Positions 53,245 to 62,394 of a stretch of DNA of 64,000 nt are shown in pieces. Position numbers and translations under genes: made by a program. The DNA lies in assembly GCA_963797335.1 (NCBI GenBank), contig CAWCOU010000006.1:1226393-1290392 (forward strand), read 5' to 3'. Source of the DNA: CAWCOU01 sp963797335 (lineage in GTDB: Bacteria; Pseudomonadota; Gammaproteobacteria; JAURND01). The stretch's first letter is position 1. Each line of letters begins with the position of its first letter. The notes beneath the pieces were generated by a model that was not told the DNA's origin, did not search any database, and saw nothing but the letters and a program-made list of their open reading frames with translations.

Positions 53245-55302
53245 CTACGCTAATATAAATAACCCATGACGATACTTGGCGGGTGGGGGGGCTAAAAAAC
53301 CTATTAGGGTTTCATCTATTTCGCTTGAGTACAATTTCTTTTTGACAGCATATCTCATACTTAGTTGTAATGGCAGAAAACCGGTGTAAGCAATCATGGT
53401 CTCGCATAAAGAAGAGATGAATGCGGGTGATGTTGATTTGTCTCGCAAAGCTTTGGCTACGCAGACTTCTAGTGAAAAATCATGGATATCTATTTGCTTC
53501 AGAAAAAGTTGGATGATTTTTTGAAATTGCTCGATGCTGATGGGAATGTCCGATTCCAAAATACCTGTTAAAGCAGGGGACATGGAAGGTGATTTCTTTA
53601 ACAAATCGTCCAGCACTTCTTTCTGTTGTTTAGGCCTCATCTTCTTCAAATAAACTAAAAAATATTTAGCAGTTATTAAATCGCTCATATAAGCTAACGT
53701 CAATTCCGGACAGTCCGAGGTAGTTTTAAGCGGGCTGGTCCATAATACGGAAAACAATTTACCACGCAGCTTTCCAAACTCACGTTTTTTTAATGCATCC
53801 ACAAAAGCTAATTTAATCTTTTCTCGCTCAGGTAAGCCGAGCCGAGGATTTCTAATTAAAACAGAAAGTATATCAATTGATTTAGCTACAAAGGGATTTG
53901 ACGGATGTATTTTTGCAATTAAAGCAGGTACAAGCTCGGGGCAGTAGTCACAGATTCCTCTCGAAGTTGCTAGTAGGTTAAATACCGCCATTAAATTGCG
54001 TTCAACTTCGAAGATAGGGACATTTAATTTGCCCATTAAAAATTTAAATAGGAGCTGCCGTTGATCGTCATTCATATAGGAACATATGAAGAGCTTCTCA
54101 AATGCACCAATAACAGAGCCCAGAGTTTTTGGGTTACTATGATTCATATGAATAATTAAAAAATCGAATAATGTTTTAAACTGTTCGCGAGTCAATTTCT
54201 CAATGGTTTTCGGGTCGAAAAACGAATATTCTAGGACTTGGAGAAAGTCACTGTCTTTGTTTAGACTCATCGTTACCGTATCAAAAACACGTTGCCATTG
54301 TCCATCGCTTAGGTAGGGGAGGAAGCGGGTCAGCTCTTGAAGGGTGGTGAATGGATGGCAAAGAGCTTCCGGATGCAAATTTCTCATCAAAATATCGAAG
54401 ACCTTGTCCGACTGTTGTTTAGTTATTTTGGGATATAATTTTAATAGGGCGAGCAAGTGAATGGTAAGTTCTCCAGCATCCTCTGGAGACTCGCTAAACG
54501 ATTTAGACAAAGAGGTAAGTAGCCTTTCCCAAAGTTTTTCCGTGACCCGAGGATCTTGTATCAATTGGCGGAATAGATTTATATAAGTGCTTTCCAGAGA
54601 ATGGTTGGTATTCACTGGTTCAGTCAACTTCAAGATAAGCGTTTGGTGCTGTTCTTCAGTTAAGAAAATGGAATTATTTTCTACGAGTTTACACAAGGGT
54701 TGAAGGATCTTATTTGATGGCTGAGAATAAAAATGTTCCAATAAAAATTCAGCAATTTCACCTCTGATTTTTTGGTGTATTTGAGATGGAGCTGTCAATG
54801 GTTGTAATAGACTGTCTATGCATAAGTTTTTTTGTACTACGATTTGAACAAGCTGTTTATATTGCCCCTCTCCTATATCGATGCTCGTTAATAACCCTTC
54901 AAATGCGCATAGGATTGCAGGTGCTAATTCAGAATCGGAATTATTTAGGTTTTTAAGCAAGGTATCAATGAGGGCATTTTTCGTGAGCACGTCATAGAAG
55001 TGAAGAATAGAGCCTAATAATTTTCCAAGGATTATATTTTCCTTACGCCCAAGGTTTGGACTTAAATGGCTTAACAAAACCTGATAGATTTGTTGTCGCT
55101 GGGTATGATCCGTAATGCCTCTCGTCGCAAATTCCCCAAGCGTTTTAATTAGAAGATGACGGCTGACAACGCCACGATCTTCTTTTTTGTCAAGGAGTGA
55201 CAGCAATCTATTAACGATGGTGGAATATTGTTTGCCGCTTAAATCTGCGACTAGCATGAACTGTGGGAGCGATAGGATTGCAGCTTGGCCAGACTTTGTC
55301 AT
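53245..55302 (-). CDS. Large helical-repeat protein, paralogue 2 (685 aa)
   Basis: Function unknown. Repeated Leu-rich helical pairs along the whole length suggest a HEAT/ARM-like solenoid (LLSLLDKKEDRGVVSRHLLI, TLFDFLIIHMNHSNPKTLGS). It is a paralogue of the gene just upstream: shared blocks include LPQFMLVADLS, LLKLYPKITKQQSDKVFDIL and SLCETMIAYTGFLPLQL. It lacks the first about 165 residues of its partner and has about 75 extra residues in the middle. No signal peptide or membrane segment. Low GC. Start is supported by a leader shared with the partner (AATGGGTA...AATGAC). Confidence 0.7.
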   Translation of the reverse strand: MTKSGQAAILSLPQFMLVADLSGKQYSTIVNRLLSLLDKKEDRGVVSRHLLIKTLGEFATRGITDHTQRQQIYQVLLSHLSPNLGRKENIILGKLLGSILHFYDVLTKNALIDTLLKNLNNSDSELAPAILCAFEGLLTSIDIGEGQYKQLVQIVVQKNLCIDSLLQPLTAPSQIHQKIRGEIAEFLLEHFYSQPSNKILQPLCKLVENNSIFLTEEQHQTLILKLTEPVNTNHSLESTYINLFRQLIQDPRVTEKLWERLLTSLSKSFSESPEDAGELTIHLLALLKLYPKITKQQSDKVFDILMRNLHPEALCHPFTTLQELTRFLPYLSDGQWQRVFDTVTMSLNKDSDFLQVLEYSFFDPKTIEKLTREQFKTLFDFLIIHMNHSNPKTLGSVIGAFEKLFICSYMNDDQRQLLFKFLMGKLNVPIFEVERNLMAVFNLLATSRGICDYCPELVPALIAKIHPSNPFVAKSIDILSVLIRNPRLGLPEREKIKLAFVDALKKREFGKLRGKLFSVLWTSPLKTTSDCPELTLAYMSDLITAKYFLVYLKKMRPKQQKEVLDDLLKKSPSMSPALTGILESDIPISIEQFQKIIQLFLKQIDIHDFSLEVCVAKALRDKSTSPAFISSLCETMIAYTGFLPLQLSMRYAVKKKLYSSEIDETLIGFLAPPPAKYRHGLFILA

Positions 55303-55334
55303 TATGTGTACCCATTTTTATTATTTTTATTCAG

Positions 55335-57671
55335 TCAATTATAATAACCCTTGACGATACTGGGAGGGTCATGGGCTAAAAAGTCATTTAGTGTTTCGTC
55401 CATTTCGGTTAGGTGCAATTCTTTTTTGATAGCATATCGCATGTGAAGTTGTAATGGTAGGGCACCGGTATAAGCGATCATGGACTCGCATAGAGAACAG
55501 ATGAATGCGGGTGATCTTGATTTATCCTGCAAAGCCTTGGCAATGCAGGCTTCTAAAGGAAAAAAATATTTATCGACATGCTTGAGAAAAAATTGGATAC
55601 TTTTTTGAAATTGCTGGATGCTGATGGGTATGTCCGACTCCAAAATCCTTCTTAAAACAACCCTGATGTCCAGGCGAGAGGCCGATTGCTGTAACAAATC
55701 GTCAAGGGCTTCCTTCTGAGGTTTGGGCTCTAACTTTTTCCAATAAGACAAAAAGTCTTCGGCAGTTATTAAATTTGTCATTAAAGCCGGGGTCAATTCC
55801 GGACAACCTGAGTCAGTTTTAAGCGGATTGTTCCATAATAAAAAAAACATGTCACTAGTCAGCTTTGTAGCCAATCTAGATTTATTTAATAAGTTAGGGA
55901 AAGTTAATTTTTTTTGTAAAGGTTCAAATAGAAGTCGCCAATGCTTATCATTCATATATGAATTCAGGGTGAGTTCTCTAAATGCACCAAGAACAGACTC
56001 TTGAATTTTTGAGCTAGTATGATCTATATGAGTCATTAAAAAACGGAATAGTGTGTTAAACTGTTGATCCGTCAATTTTTGAATTGCTTTCTGGTGAAAA
56101 AATGAACCTTCAAGGATTGGTAAAAAGTTGCAGTCTTTTTTTAAAATCATCATGAAGCTATCAAAAATACGTTGCCATTGCTCATCGCTTAGGTGAGAAA
56201 AGCAGGTGAGTTGTTGAATAGTGGTGTATGGAAGACGCAGAACTGCTGAATCTAAGGTTCTCATCAAAACTTCAAAGACCTTATCAGACTGTGTTTTAGT
56301 TATTTTGGGGTATAATCTTAATAAGCTGAGTATATTAATAGGAAGAGCCTGAATAGCTTTCTGAGGCTCGCACAACGATTTTGATAAAGAGGCTAATAGG
56401 CTTTCCCAAAGTTTTTCGGTGACCCACGAGTTTTGTATTAGATGACGGAATATCTTTATATAGAAGACTTGAAGATCAGGGTTACCCATTTCTTTCGATT
56501 CCGCTAGCTTTAAGATAAGCGTACTATGCCGCTCTTCATTCAAGGAAACTGAGTTCTTTTTGATGAGTTTATAGAGGGGCTCGAGTGTCTTGCCAGATGG
56601 CTTAGAATCAAACTGCTTCAATAAAAGTTCCGTAATTTTTTCTCTGATTCCTTGGTGAATATGAGTCGAAGTTATCAATGGGTGTAGTAAATGGCATACA
56701 TTTAAGTTTTTTTGTATCACTGTTTGAACTAGCCCTTCATATTGTCTCACATCGATATCGACATGGGTTAATACCCCTTCAAATACATTTAAAGTTGCTT
56801 TTATTAATTCATGGTTATCTAAGTTATTTTGTAAAGTAGCAATGATGTCGTTTTTTTCGGACTCGGAATAGAAGTGTAGAATATGGCCTAATAACTTTCC
56901 AAATTTCACACCCTCTCTCCACTCACGACCAGGTGGTAAATGGCTCAATAAAACCTTACAGATTTGTTCTCGCTGTGTATGGGCTATAGTAGGTCTAGCC
57001 GCTAATTCCGCCAGCTTTTTAATGATAAGGTCACGGCTGTTAATGTTGAGATCTTCTTTTTTGTCAAGTAATAACAGCAACGTTTTAATAAGAGTGGAAT
57101 ATTGCTCGTCGCTTAAATCCGCAACAAGCATGAATTGTGGGAGCAACTTAATTACGGCCATGCCAGCCTTTTGTAGAGGTGACCGACCAAGATGGGTGAG
57201 CAAAGAGTGGAAGTCGCAGTCTATGAGTACTCGCTTGAGAATGGCAGGAACGGGGATGCGATTTATCACCAAATAAGCTTCAAAAAAAGCACACCAAGCG
57301 AGAATTCTGCCGAAGAAAGGATCTTCCCTACAAGCGTCAGCAGGAAGTGTGGATAAATAAGAATCCAATTGCTTAAAAAAAAACATTAAGTTTAGTGGTT
57401 CTTTAAATAACTGAGAGAACTGAAGATGCTTTCTTAGTGATTTAGAAAGCGAGTCTGACTTAAAAAAAGTCTTCTTTTCCTTATCGCGGGCTTGCTCGTA
57501 ATTTCTTATTAATTGAAGTAAGTGAGCCTCAGGGCTTGGTGTTTCTTTGGATTCTGACGAAAATCTCGCCATTTCTTTACGGTAACGCTGACTTTTGTCA
57601 GGTAGATCCGCAATCTTGGCTACCGTGGACCAAAAAAAACCGGTTATTTTTAATTTTGCTTCGGAGGTCAT
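55335..57671 (-). CDS. Large helical-repeat protein, paralogue 1 (778 aa)
   Basis: Upstream gene of the tandem pair, 32 nt before the second copy. The first 165 residues are unique and basic/helical (YRKEMARFSSESKETPSPEA, LFKEPLNLMFFFKQLDSYL). The rest is HEAT/ARM-like and parallels paralogue 2, minus a segment of about 75 residues near residue 590. The C-termini match (ALPLQLHMRYAIKKELHLTE). Solenoids of this size in Legionellales are often host-interacting, but no targeting motif is diagnostic. Composition is A/T-rich, about 32-38% GC by sampled lines. Confidence 0.7.
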   Translation of the reverse strand: MTSEAKLKITGFFWSTVAKIADLPDKSQRYRKEMARFSSESKETPSPEAHLLQLIRNYEQARDKEKKTFFKSDSLSKSLRKHLQFSQLFKEPLNLMFFFKQLDSYLSTLPADACREDPFFGRILAWCAFFEAYLVINRIPVPAILKRVLIDCDFHSLLTHLGRSPLQKAGMAVIKLLPQFMLVADLSDEQYSTLIKTLLLLLDKKEDLNINSRDLIIKKLAELAARPTIAHTQREQICKVLLSHLPPGREWREGVKFGKLLGHILHFYSESEKNDIIATLQNNLDNHELIKATLNVFEGVLTHVDIDVRQYEGLVQTVIQKNLNVCHLLHPLITSTHIHQGIREKITELLLKQFDSKPSGKTLEPLYKLIKKNSVSLNEERHSTLILKLAESKEMGNPDLQVFYIKIFRHLIQNSWVTEKLWESLLASLSKSLCEPQKAIQALPINILSLLRLYPKITKTQSDKVFEVLMRTLDSAVLRLPYTTIQQLTCFSHLSDEQWQRIFDSFMMILKKDCNFLPILEGSFFHQKAIQKLTDQQFNTLFRFLMTHIDHTSSKIQESVLGAFRELTLNSYMNDKHWRLLFEPLQKKLTFPNLLNKSRLATKLTSDMFFLLWNNPLKTDSGCPELTPALMTNLITAEDFLSYWKKLEPKPQKEALDDLLQQSASRLDIRVVLRRILESDIPISIQQFQKSIQFFLKHVDKYFFPLEACIAKALQDKSRSPAFICSLCESMIAYTGALPLQLHMRYAIKKELHLTEMDETLNDFLAHDPPSIVKGYYN

Positions 57672-57945
57672 TCTCTATACCCATTATTCTTATTTTTAAG
57701 TAGTAGTGCTTGAGAAATAGCAGTTTTATTGTTTTGCTCCTTGCGCGCATACAAATAAAAAGTAATTCTTAATCAAATTGCGCTAAAGGTACATTATGGC
57801 TGTTGTTGAGTCGAGCTTTTTTCGTGACTGCTCGCAAGCCGCGGAACGACGGAGTTGGGGGGTGGGCAGAGTATCTTTTTTCTTTTATATTAGGTGTTAC
57901 GCTGAAAATAGTTTAATGGGGTTTCATGTCAGAGGGGGGCTTTTC
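57672..57945. other. Intergenic tail and junction to foreign DNA
   Basis: A/T-rich sequence without a gene, ending in a diverged family B repeat (57,829-57,864, GCAAGCCGCGGAACGACGGAG). Between about 57,926 and 57,946 composition switches abruptly to about 75% GC, and the sequence enters the middle of a nitronate monooxygenase gene. Confidence 0.75.
57829..57864. repeat. Dispersed repeat family B, diverged copy near the junction
   Basis: CTCGCAAGCCGCGGAACGAC followed by GGAGTTGGGGGG matches the 32,670 and 37,119 copies with a few changes. It is the last recognisable gammaproteobacterial sequence before the switch. Confidence 0.6.
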
Positions 57946-58235
57946 GGTTACCTGCGGGTGCCCTACCTGCGGGCGGCGGCCGGGTGGGCTATCGCTGCCG
58001 GCCGACCACCCGACGCCTACCAGCGCAAGGGCGGCGAGGTCGCGGAGACGGCAGGCAGGCGGTGCCTGTGCAACGGCCTGCTCGCCACCATCGGGCTCGG
58101 CCAGCGGCTGCCCGGCGGCGGGACCAGCCGCCGGTCGTGACCCTCGGCCAGGACCTCGGCTTCCTGCCCGGGCTGGTGGCCGTGGCCGGGACGGATTTCA
58201 CCGCCGCCAACGTCCTGGCCTACCTGCTCCGCTAG
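57946..58235 (+). pseudogene. Nitronate monooxygenase, C-terminal fragment with frameshift (actinobacterial)
   Basis: The plus strand from 57,946 reads GYLRVPYLRAAAG, then DAYQRKGGEVAETAGRRC and LCNGLLATIGLGQ, the typical C-terminal region of actinobacterial nitronate monooxygenases. After a frame change near 58,130 it continues VVTLGQDLGFLPGL and ends TAANVLAYLLR at 58,235. The FMN-binding N-terminal two thirds are missing because the gene is cut at the junction. Product would be non-functional as assembled. Confidence 0.75.
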
Positions 58236-58323
58236 GTCACCGCGGGCGTCACGGCATGATCGCCGGGCTGCTGGCCGGCCGCGGTCCCAGTCCGCGCCCC
58301 GGCCGCGGGTTACCCTGTCCGGC

Positions 58324-59036
58324 GTGCTGGAACAGGTAACGGTGATCCGCTATGTGACCCCGCTGCGCGAGGGCGGCTGGCTGCCCGCGCTGGTCGAGGC
58401 GGACAACCTGGGTACCTACGTGCTCAAATTCCGGGGCGCGGGACAGGTACCAAGCGCTGGTCGCGGAGATCGTCGGCGGCGAGCTCGCCCGGCGGCTCGG
58501 GCTGCGCGCCCCGGAGCTGGTGCTGGCCTGCCTGGACCCGCGGATCGCCGCCGCCGAGCCGGACCCTGAGATCCAGGATCTGCTGCGGGCCAGCAGCGGG
58601 CTCGAGCTGGTGGTGGACTTCCTGCCGTCGGCGGCCGGGTACGAACCGGCCGGCTGGCGGGCCGACCCGGATTTCGCCAGCCAGCTGCTCTGGTTCGACG
58701 CGCTGATCCAGAACGTCAACCGGACCTGGCGCAACCCGAACCTGCTGGTCTGGCACGGCGACATCTGGCTCATCGATCACGGGTCGGCACTGTACTTCCA
58801 GCACAACTGGGCCACGGCCCGCCCGCTAGCGCCCTTCGACGCGCGGGACCACGTGCTGCGCGGCGCCGCAGCCGGCTGGCCGCGGCGCACCAGGCGCTGG
58901 CGCGCGGATCACGCCCGGGCTGCTCGACGAGGTGCTAGGCCTGGTGCCGGGGGAGTGGCTGGGCGACGGGCGGCCCCGGGACTACGCCGCGCACCTGCTG
59001 GAACGCGCGCCCCGGGTGCTGGAGGTGATCCAGTAA
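58324..59036 (+). pseudogene. HipA-like kinase-fold protein, frameshifted (actinobacterial)
   Basis: GTG 58,324 starts LEQVTVIRYVTPLREGGWLP, ALVEADNLGTYVLKFRGAGQ. After a frame change near 58,447 it continues LVAEIVGGELARRLGLRAPE, LWFDALIQNVNRTWRNPNLL and WLIDHGSALYFQHNW, the HipA-like family common in actinomycetes. A second frame change near 58,870-58,920 is needed to reach LLDEVLGLVPGEWLGDG and the stop at 59,034-59,036. The DHG and N-D residues of the kinase core are present. Role is unknown; full HipA toxins are larger. Confidence 0.75.
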
Positions 59037-59483
59037 GCGCCGGCCGCCCGGGCGGCGGCCCGGGCCGGCGGGCCGGGAGCCGTTCGAGTATGCGCTGATC
59101 CGGGTGGTGCCGCGGGTGGAGCGCGGTGAGGCGATCAACGCCGGGGTGATCCTGTACGCCCAGCGCTATCGCTTCCTGGACTGCCGGATCTTGCTGAACG
59201 AGGACCGGCTCCGGGCGCTGGATCCGGCCGCGGACGTGCCTGCGGTGCTGGCGGCGCTGGGCGCCCTGGGCGAGGGCTGCCATGCCGGCCGTCCGGCCGA
59301 GGAGCCGCTGGGCGTGCGGTTCGCTGGCTGACCGCCCCGCGCAGCACGATCGTCCAGCCCAGCCCGGTGCACAGCGGCCTCACCGCCGACCCGGCCGCCG
59401 AGCTCGACCGCCTCTTCGAGGAACTCTCCGCTGACCCGGCCGCCAGGTTAGCGGCCGCCCTGGCTAGCGGCCGCCAGGGTTAG
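59029..59483 (+). pseudogene. DUF3037 family protein, frameshifted (actinobacterial)
   Basis: Reads EPFEYALIRVVPRVERGEA, INAGVILYAQRYRFLDCRI and LNEDRLRALDPAADVPAV, typical of DUF3037. A frame change at about 59,325 is needed to continue WLTAPRSTIVQPSPVHSGLT and ADPAAELDRLFEEL to a stop at 59,481-59,483. No start codon is clear; the start given is approximate. DUF3037 genes commonly follow a HipA-like kinase gene, as here. Confidence 0.7.
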
Positions 59484-59565
59484 CGGCCAGGGTTAGCGGC
59501 GGCCAGGCGGGTAGCGGCCGCCATGGTTAGCGGTCAGGGTTAGCGGCGGCCAGGCGGGTAGCGGC
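59481..59565. repeat. Direct repeat, 38-bp unit in two copies, with smaller TAGCGGC units
   Basis: The 38-bp segment at 59,481-59,518 recurs at 59,528-59,565 with one change (TAGCGGCCAGGG versus TAGCGGTCAGGG), offset 47 nt. Shorter TTAGCGGCC units flank it from about 59,451. It is a GC-rich minisatellite in the gap between DUF3037 and the MFS gene; no gene overlaps except the DUF3037 tail. Confidence 0.8.
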
Positions 59566-59771
59566 GGGAGTACCGGGCGGGTGCCGCGCCGCCCGGGAAT
59601 GACCCGGCCATGTCCCGCTGCTACCCGCTCATAGTTAGTTTCATCTAGCAACTATTATGGATGGCTGACGCCTGGGCGCCCGGCCCCGGCGGCCACCTTC
59701 GGGATGGGTGTGTATGCGGGCCTCCTCCTCCGTGTCAGCCAAGCACGAGGCGCAGCACGAGCCCCCGCACC

Positions 59772-61601
59772 ATGAAGCGGCGCCGTCCGGCCGGGCCGCC
59801 CGGCCCCGCCGGGCCCCGCTACAAGTGGATCGCGCTGTCGAACACCACGCTCGGCGTGCTGATGGCGACGATCAACGCCTCGATCATGCTGATCGCTCTG
59901 CCGGACATCTTCCGGGGCATCGGCGTGAACCCGCTGCAGCCGGGGAACACCAGCCTGCTGCTGTGGATGATCATGGGATACCTGGTGGTCACCGCCGTGC
60001 TGGTGGTGAGCTTCGGCCGGCTGGGCGACATGGTCGGCCGGGTCCGGATCTACAACCTGGGCTTCGCCGTGTTCAGCGTGTTCTCGGTACTGCTGGCGCT
60101 GACATGGCTGCACGGGACGCCCGCCGCGGTGTGGATCATCATCATGCGGGTCCTGCAAGGCATCGGCGGGGCCATGCTGATGGCCAACTCCAGCGCACTG
60201 CTCACCGACGCGTTCCCCGCCAACCAGCGCGGCCTGGCCCTGGGGCTGAACCAGGTGGCCGCGATCGCGGGCTCGTTCATCGGGCTGATCCTGGGCGGGC
60301 TGCTCGGCCCGGTGGACTGGCGGCTGGTCTTCCTGGTCTCTGTCCCGTTCGGCGTGTTCGGCACGTTCTGGGCCTACCTGAAGCTCCGCGAGCTGAGCGA
60401 GCGCCGGCCGGCCCGGATCGACTGGTGGGGCAACGTCACGTTCGCCATCGGCCTGATCACGGTGCTGGTGGGGATCACCTACGGCATCCAGCCATACCAC
60501 GGCCACACCATGGGCTGGACCAGCCCGTTCGTGCTCACGGCCATCATCGGCGGGCTGGTCATGCTGGTGATTTTCGGCTTCGTCGAGACCAGGGTCGAGC
60601 AGCCGATGTTCCGGCTGCCCCTGTTCCGAATCCGGAACTTCACCGCCGGGAACCTGGCCAGCCTGCTGTCCGGCCTGGGCCGGGGCGGCCTGATGTTCGT
60701 CCTGATCATCTGGCTGCAGGGCATCTACCTGCCGCGGCACGGCTACAGCTTCAGCCAGACCCCGCTGTGGGCCGGGATCTTCATGCTGCCGCTGACCATC
60801 GGCTTCCTGATCGCCGGCCCGCTCTCCGGCGGGCTGTCCGACCGTACGGGGCGCGCCCCTTCGCCACCGGCGGCATGATCGTGGCGGCCGCCTCGTTCCT
60901 GCTCCTCGAACCGCTGCCGATCGACTTCACGTACTGGCAGTTCGCGCTGATCCTGCTGCTCAACGGGCTCGGCATGGGGCTGTTCGCCTCGCCCAACCGG
61001 GCCGGGATCATGAACAGCCTGCCACGGGAGAGTCGCGGGGTGGGTGCCGGGATGAGCGCCACGTTCCAGAACTCGGCCATGGTGCTGTCCATCGGCATCT
61101 TCTTCACCCTGATCATCGCAGGCCTGGCGGGGTCGCTGCCGGCCGCGCTCAACCACGGCCTGGTCGCCCAGGGCGTGCCACGCGCGGACGCGGCCCGGGT
61201 GGCGGCACTGCCGCCGGTATCGGTGCTGTTCGCCGCGCTGCTCGGGTACAACCCGGTGCAGACGCTGCTCGGCCCGGTCATCTCGCACCTGCCGGCCGCC
61301 ACGCGGCCTACCTGACCGGGCGGAGCTTCTTCCCGGCGCTGATCTCCCCGTCGTTCTCCGCGGGCCTGGACGTGGCGTTCGACTTCGCCATCGCCGCGTG
61401 CCTCATCGCCGCGGTCGCCTCACTGCTGCGCGGCCGCCGGGTCCGTGCGTGGAGGGTTTGGCCGGGCCGGCCACGGAGCCCGCGGAAGCCGGGCCCACGG
61501 TCGGCGAGCCCCCGGGGGCCCGCCCGGCGGGTGCCGGGGCGGCGGGCGCGGGGCAGGCCCGCGCGGCGGCCGCCAGGACACAGGCGGCGGCGCGGGGCTG
61601 A
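59772..61601 (+). pseudogene. DHA2-type MFS drug exporter, frameshifted (actinobacterial)
   Basis: ATG 59,772 starts a Pro/Arg-rich leader, then 14-helix MFS sequence: IALSNTTLGVLMATINASIM, VSFGRLGDMVGRVRIYNLGF, RVLQGIGGAMLMANSSALLT and DWRLVFLVSVPFGVF. A missing base near 60,845 shifts the frame at GGLSDR(Y)GARPFATGG; translation continues LLLNGLGMGLFASPNRAGIM, NSLPRESRGVGAGM. A second missing base near 61,300 leads to YLTGRSFFPALISPSFSAGL and DVAFDFAIAACLIAAVASLL. The Ala-rich tail needs one more shift and ends about 61,601. All remaining residues look intact. Confidence 0.85.
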
Positions 61602-61630
61602 CCTCCTCCGCGACCCCGCCGTGCTAGCCG

Positions 61631-62283
61631 TCAGACACCCGGTGCCAGGGCGGCGGGCTCCTGGAGTCCCTCGGCGGTCGCGGCGTAGAACACCGGCGTA
61701 GCCACCATCACGATCAGTGCGGTGCCTGGTGACCACAGCCCGATGAGCACCGGGACAAACGGCGCGATGAAGTCCGGCCAGCGCGCGTAGCCGCTCGGTC
61801 CGGAAGAAGTCAGCGGCCGCGCCGGGGCGCAGCAGCCGGGGATGCCGTTGCAGGTAGGTGAACTGATCTGCCAGCTCACGGCCATGCCGCCACTGATCAG
61901 TGCGTCCAGCACCAGCGCGCTGACCTGGTCGCCGTGGCTGCCATGTCCCATCGCGAAGGCCAGTTCAGAAGTGGGGAACGGCAGCACCGACGCGGCCAGC
62001 AGCAGGGCCAGGTTGCACCACGGCCTTCGCCAGCATGAACGCTGGCGATCCGGGTGAACAGCGAATGGTGGTTACGCGCACCACGCCGATGTAGAGAAAC
62101 GATGCGACATAAGCCAGGTAGCTGGGCCACTGCTCGAGCAAGTTCAGGATGCTTGACCATGCCGTAATGACTGCTGGTATGCAGGTCAAGCACCAGGAGC
62201 GTGATAGCGATGGCCAGCACGCCATCACTGAACGCCTCAACCCGGCCGCTCTCGGCCAGCACCCGTGGCACCGGTGCGCTCAT
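61631..62283 (-). pseudogene. TMEM175/DUF1211-like potassium channel, frameshifted (actinobacterial)
   Basis: From ATG 62,283 it reads RVEAFSDGVLAIAITLLVLD, the FSD signature of the TMEM175 family. Pieces in other frames add YLAYVASFLYIGVV and NHHSLFTRI, then LPFPTSELAFAMGHG and FYAATAEGLQEPAALAPGV. At least three frame changes are needed. The family forms K+-permeable tetramers; length would be about 215 aa when restored. Confidence 0.75.
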
Positions 62284-62394
62284 CCAGCCTGACCCGTCAC
62301 GCCGCCGTGAGAATCCGCTGGAGAGAGCATCTGTCAAGCGCTAATCAATTCCGCTGCCCGCCGTAGTGATCGGGCGGCCCATGGCCGCCCCGCT

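Noticed and set aside
57348..57356. Perfect DnaA box (minus orientation) inside the 778-aa gene
   Set aside because: Single site within a coding region; expected by chance at about this frequency.
59655..60740. A 361-codon minus-strand ORF antisense to the MFS gene
   Set aside because: Its product is His/Gln/Asp/Arg-rich low complexity, as expected from reading high-GC DNA in the wrong frame. The plus strand encodes a clear MFS protein.
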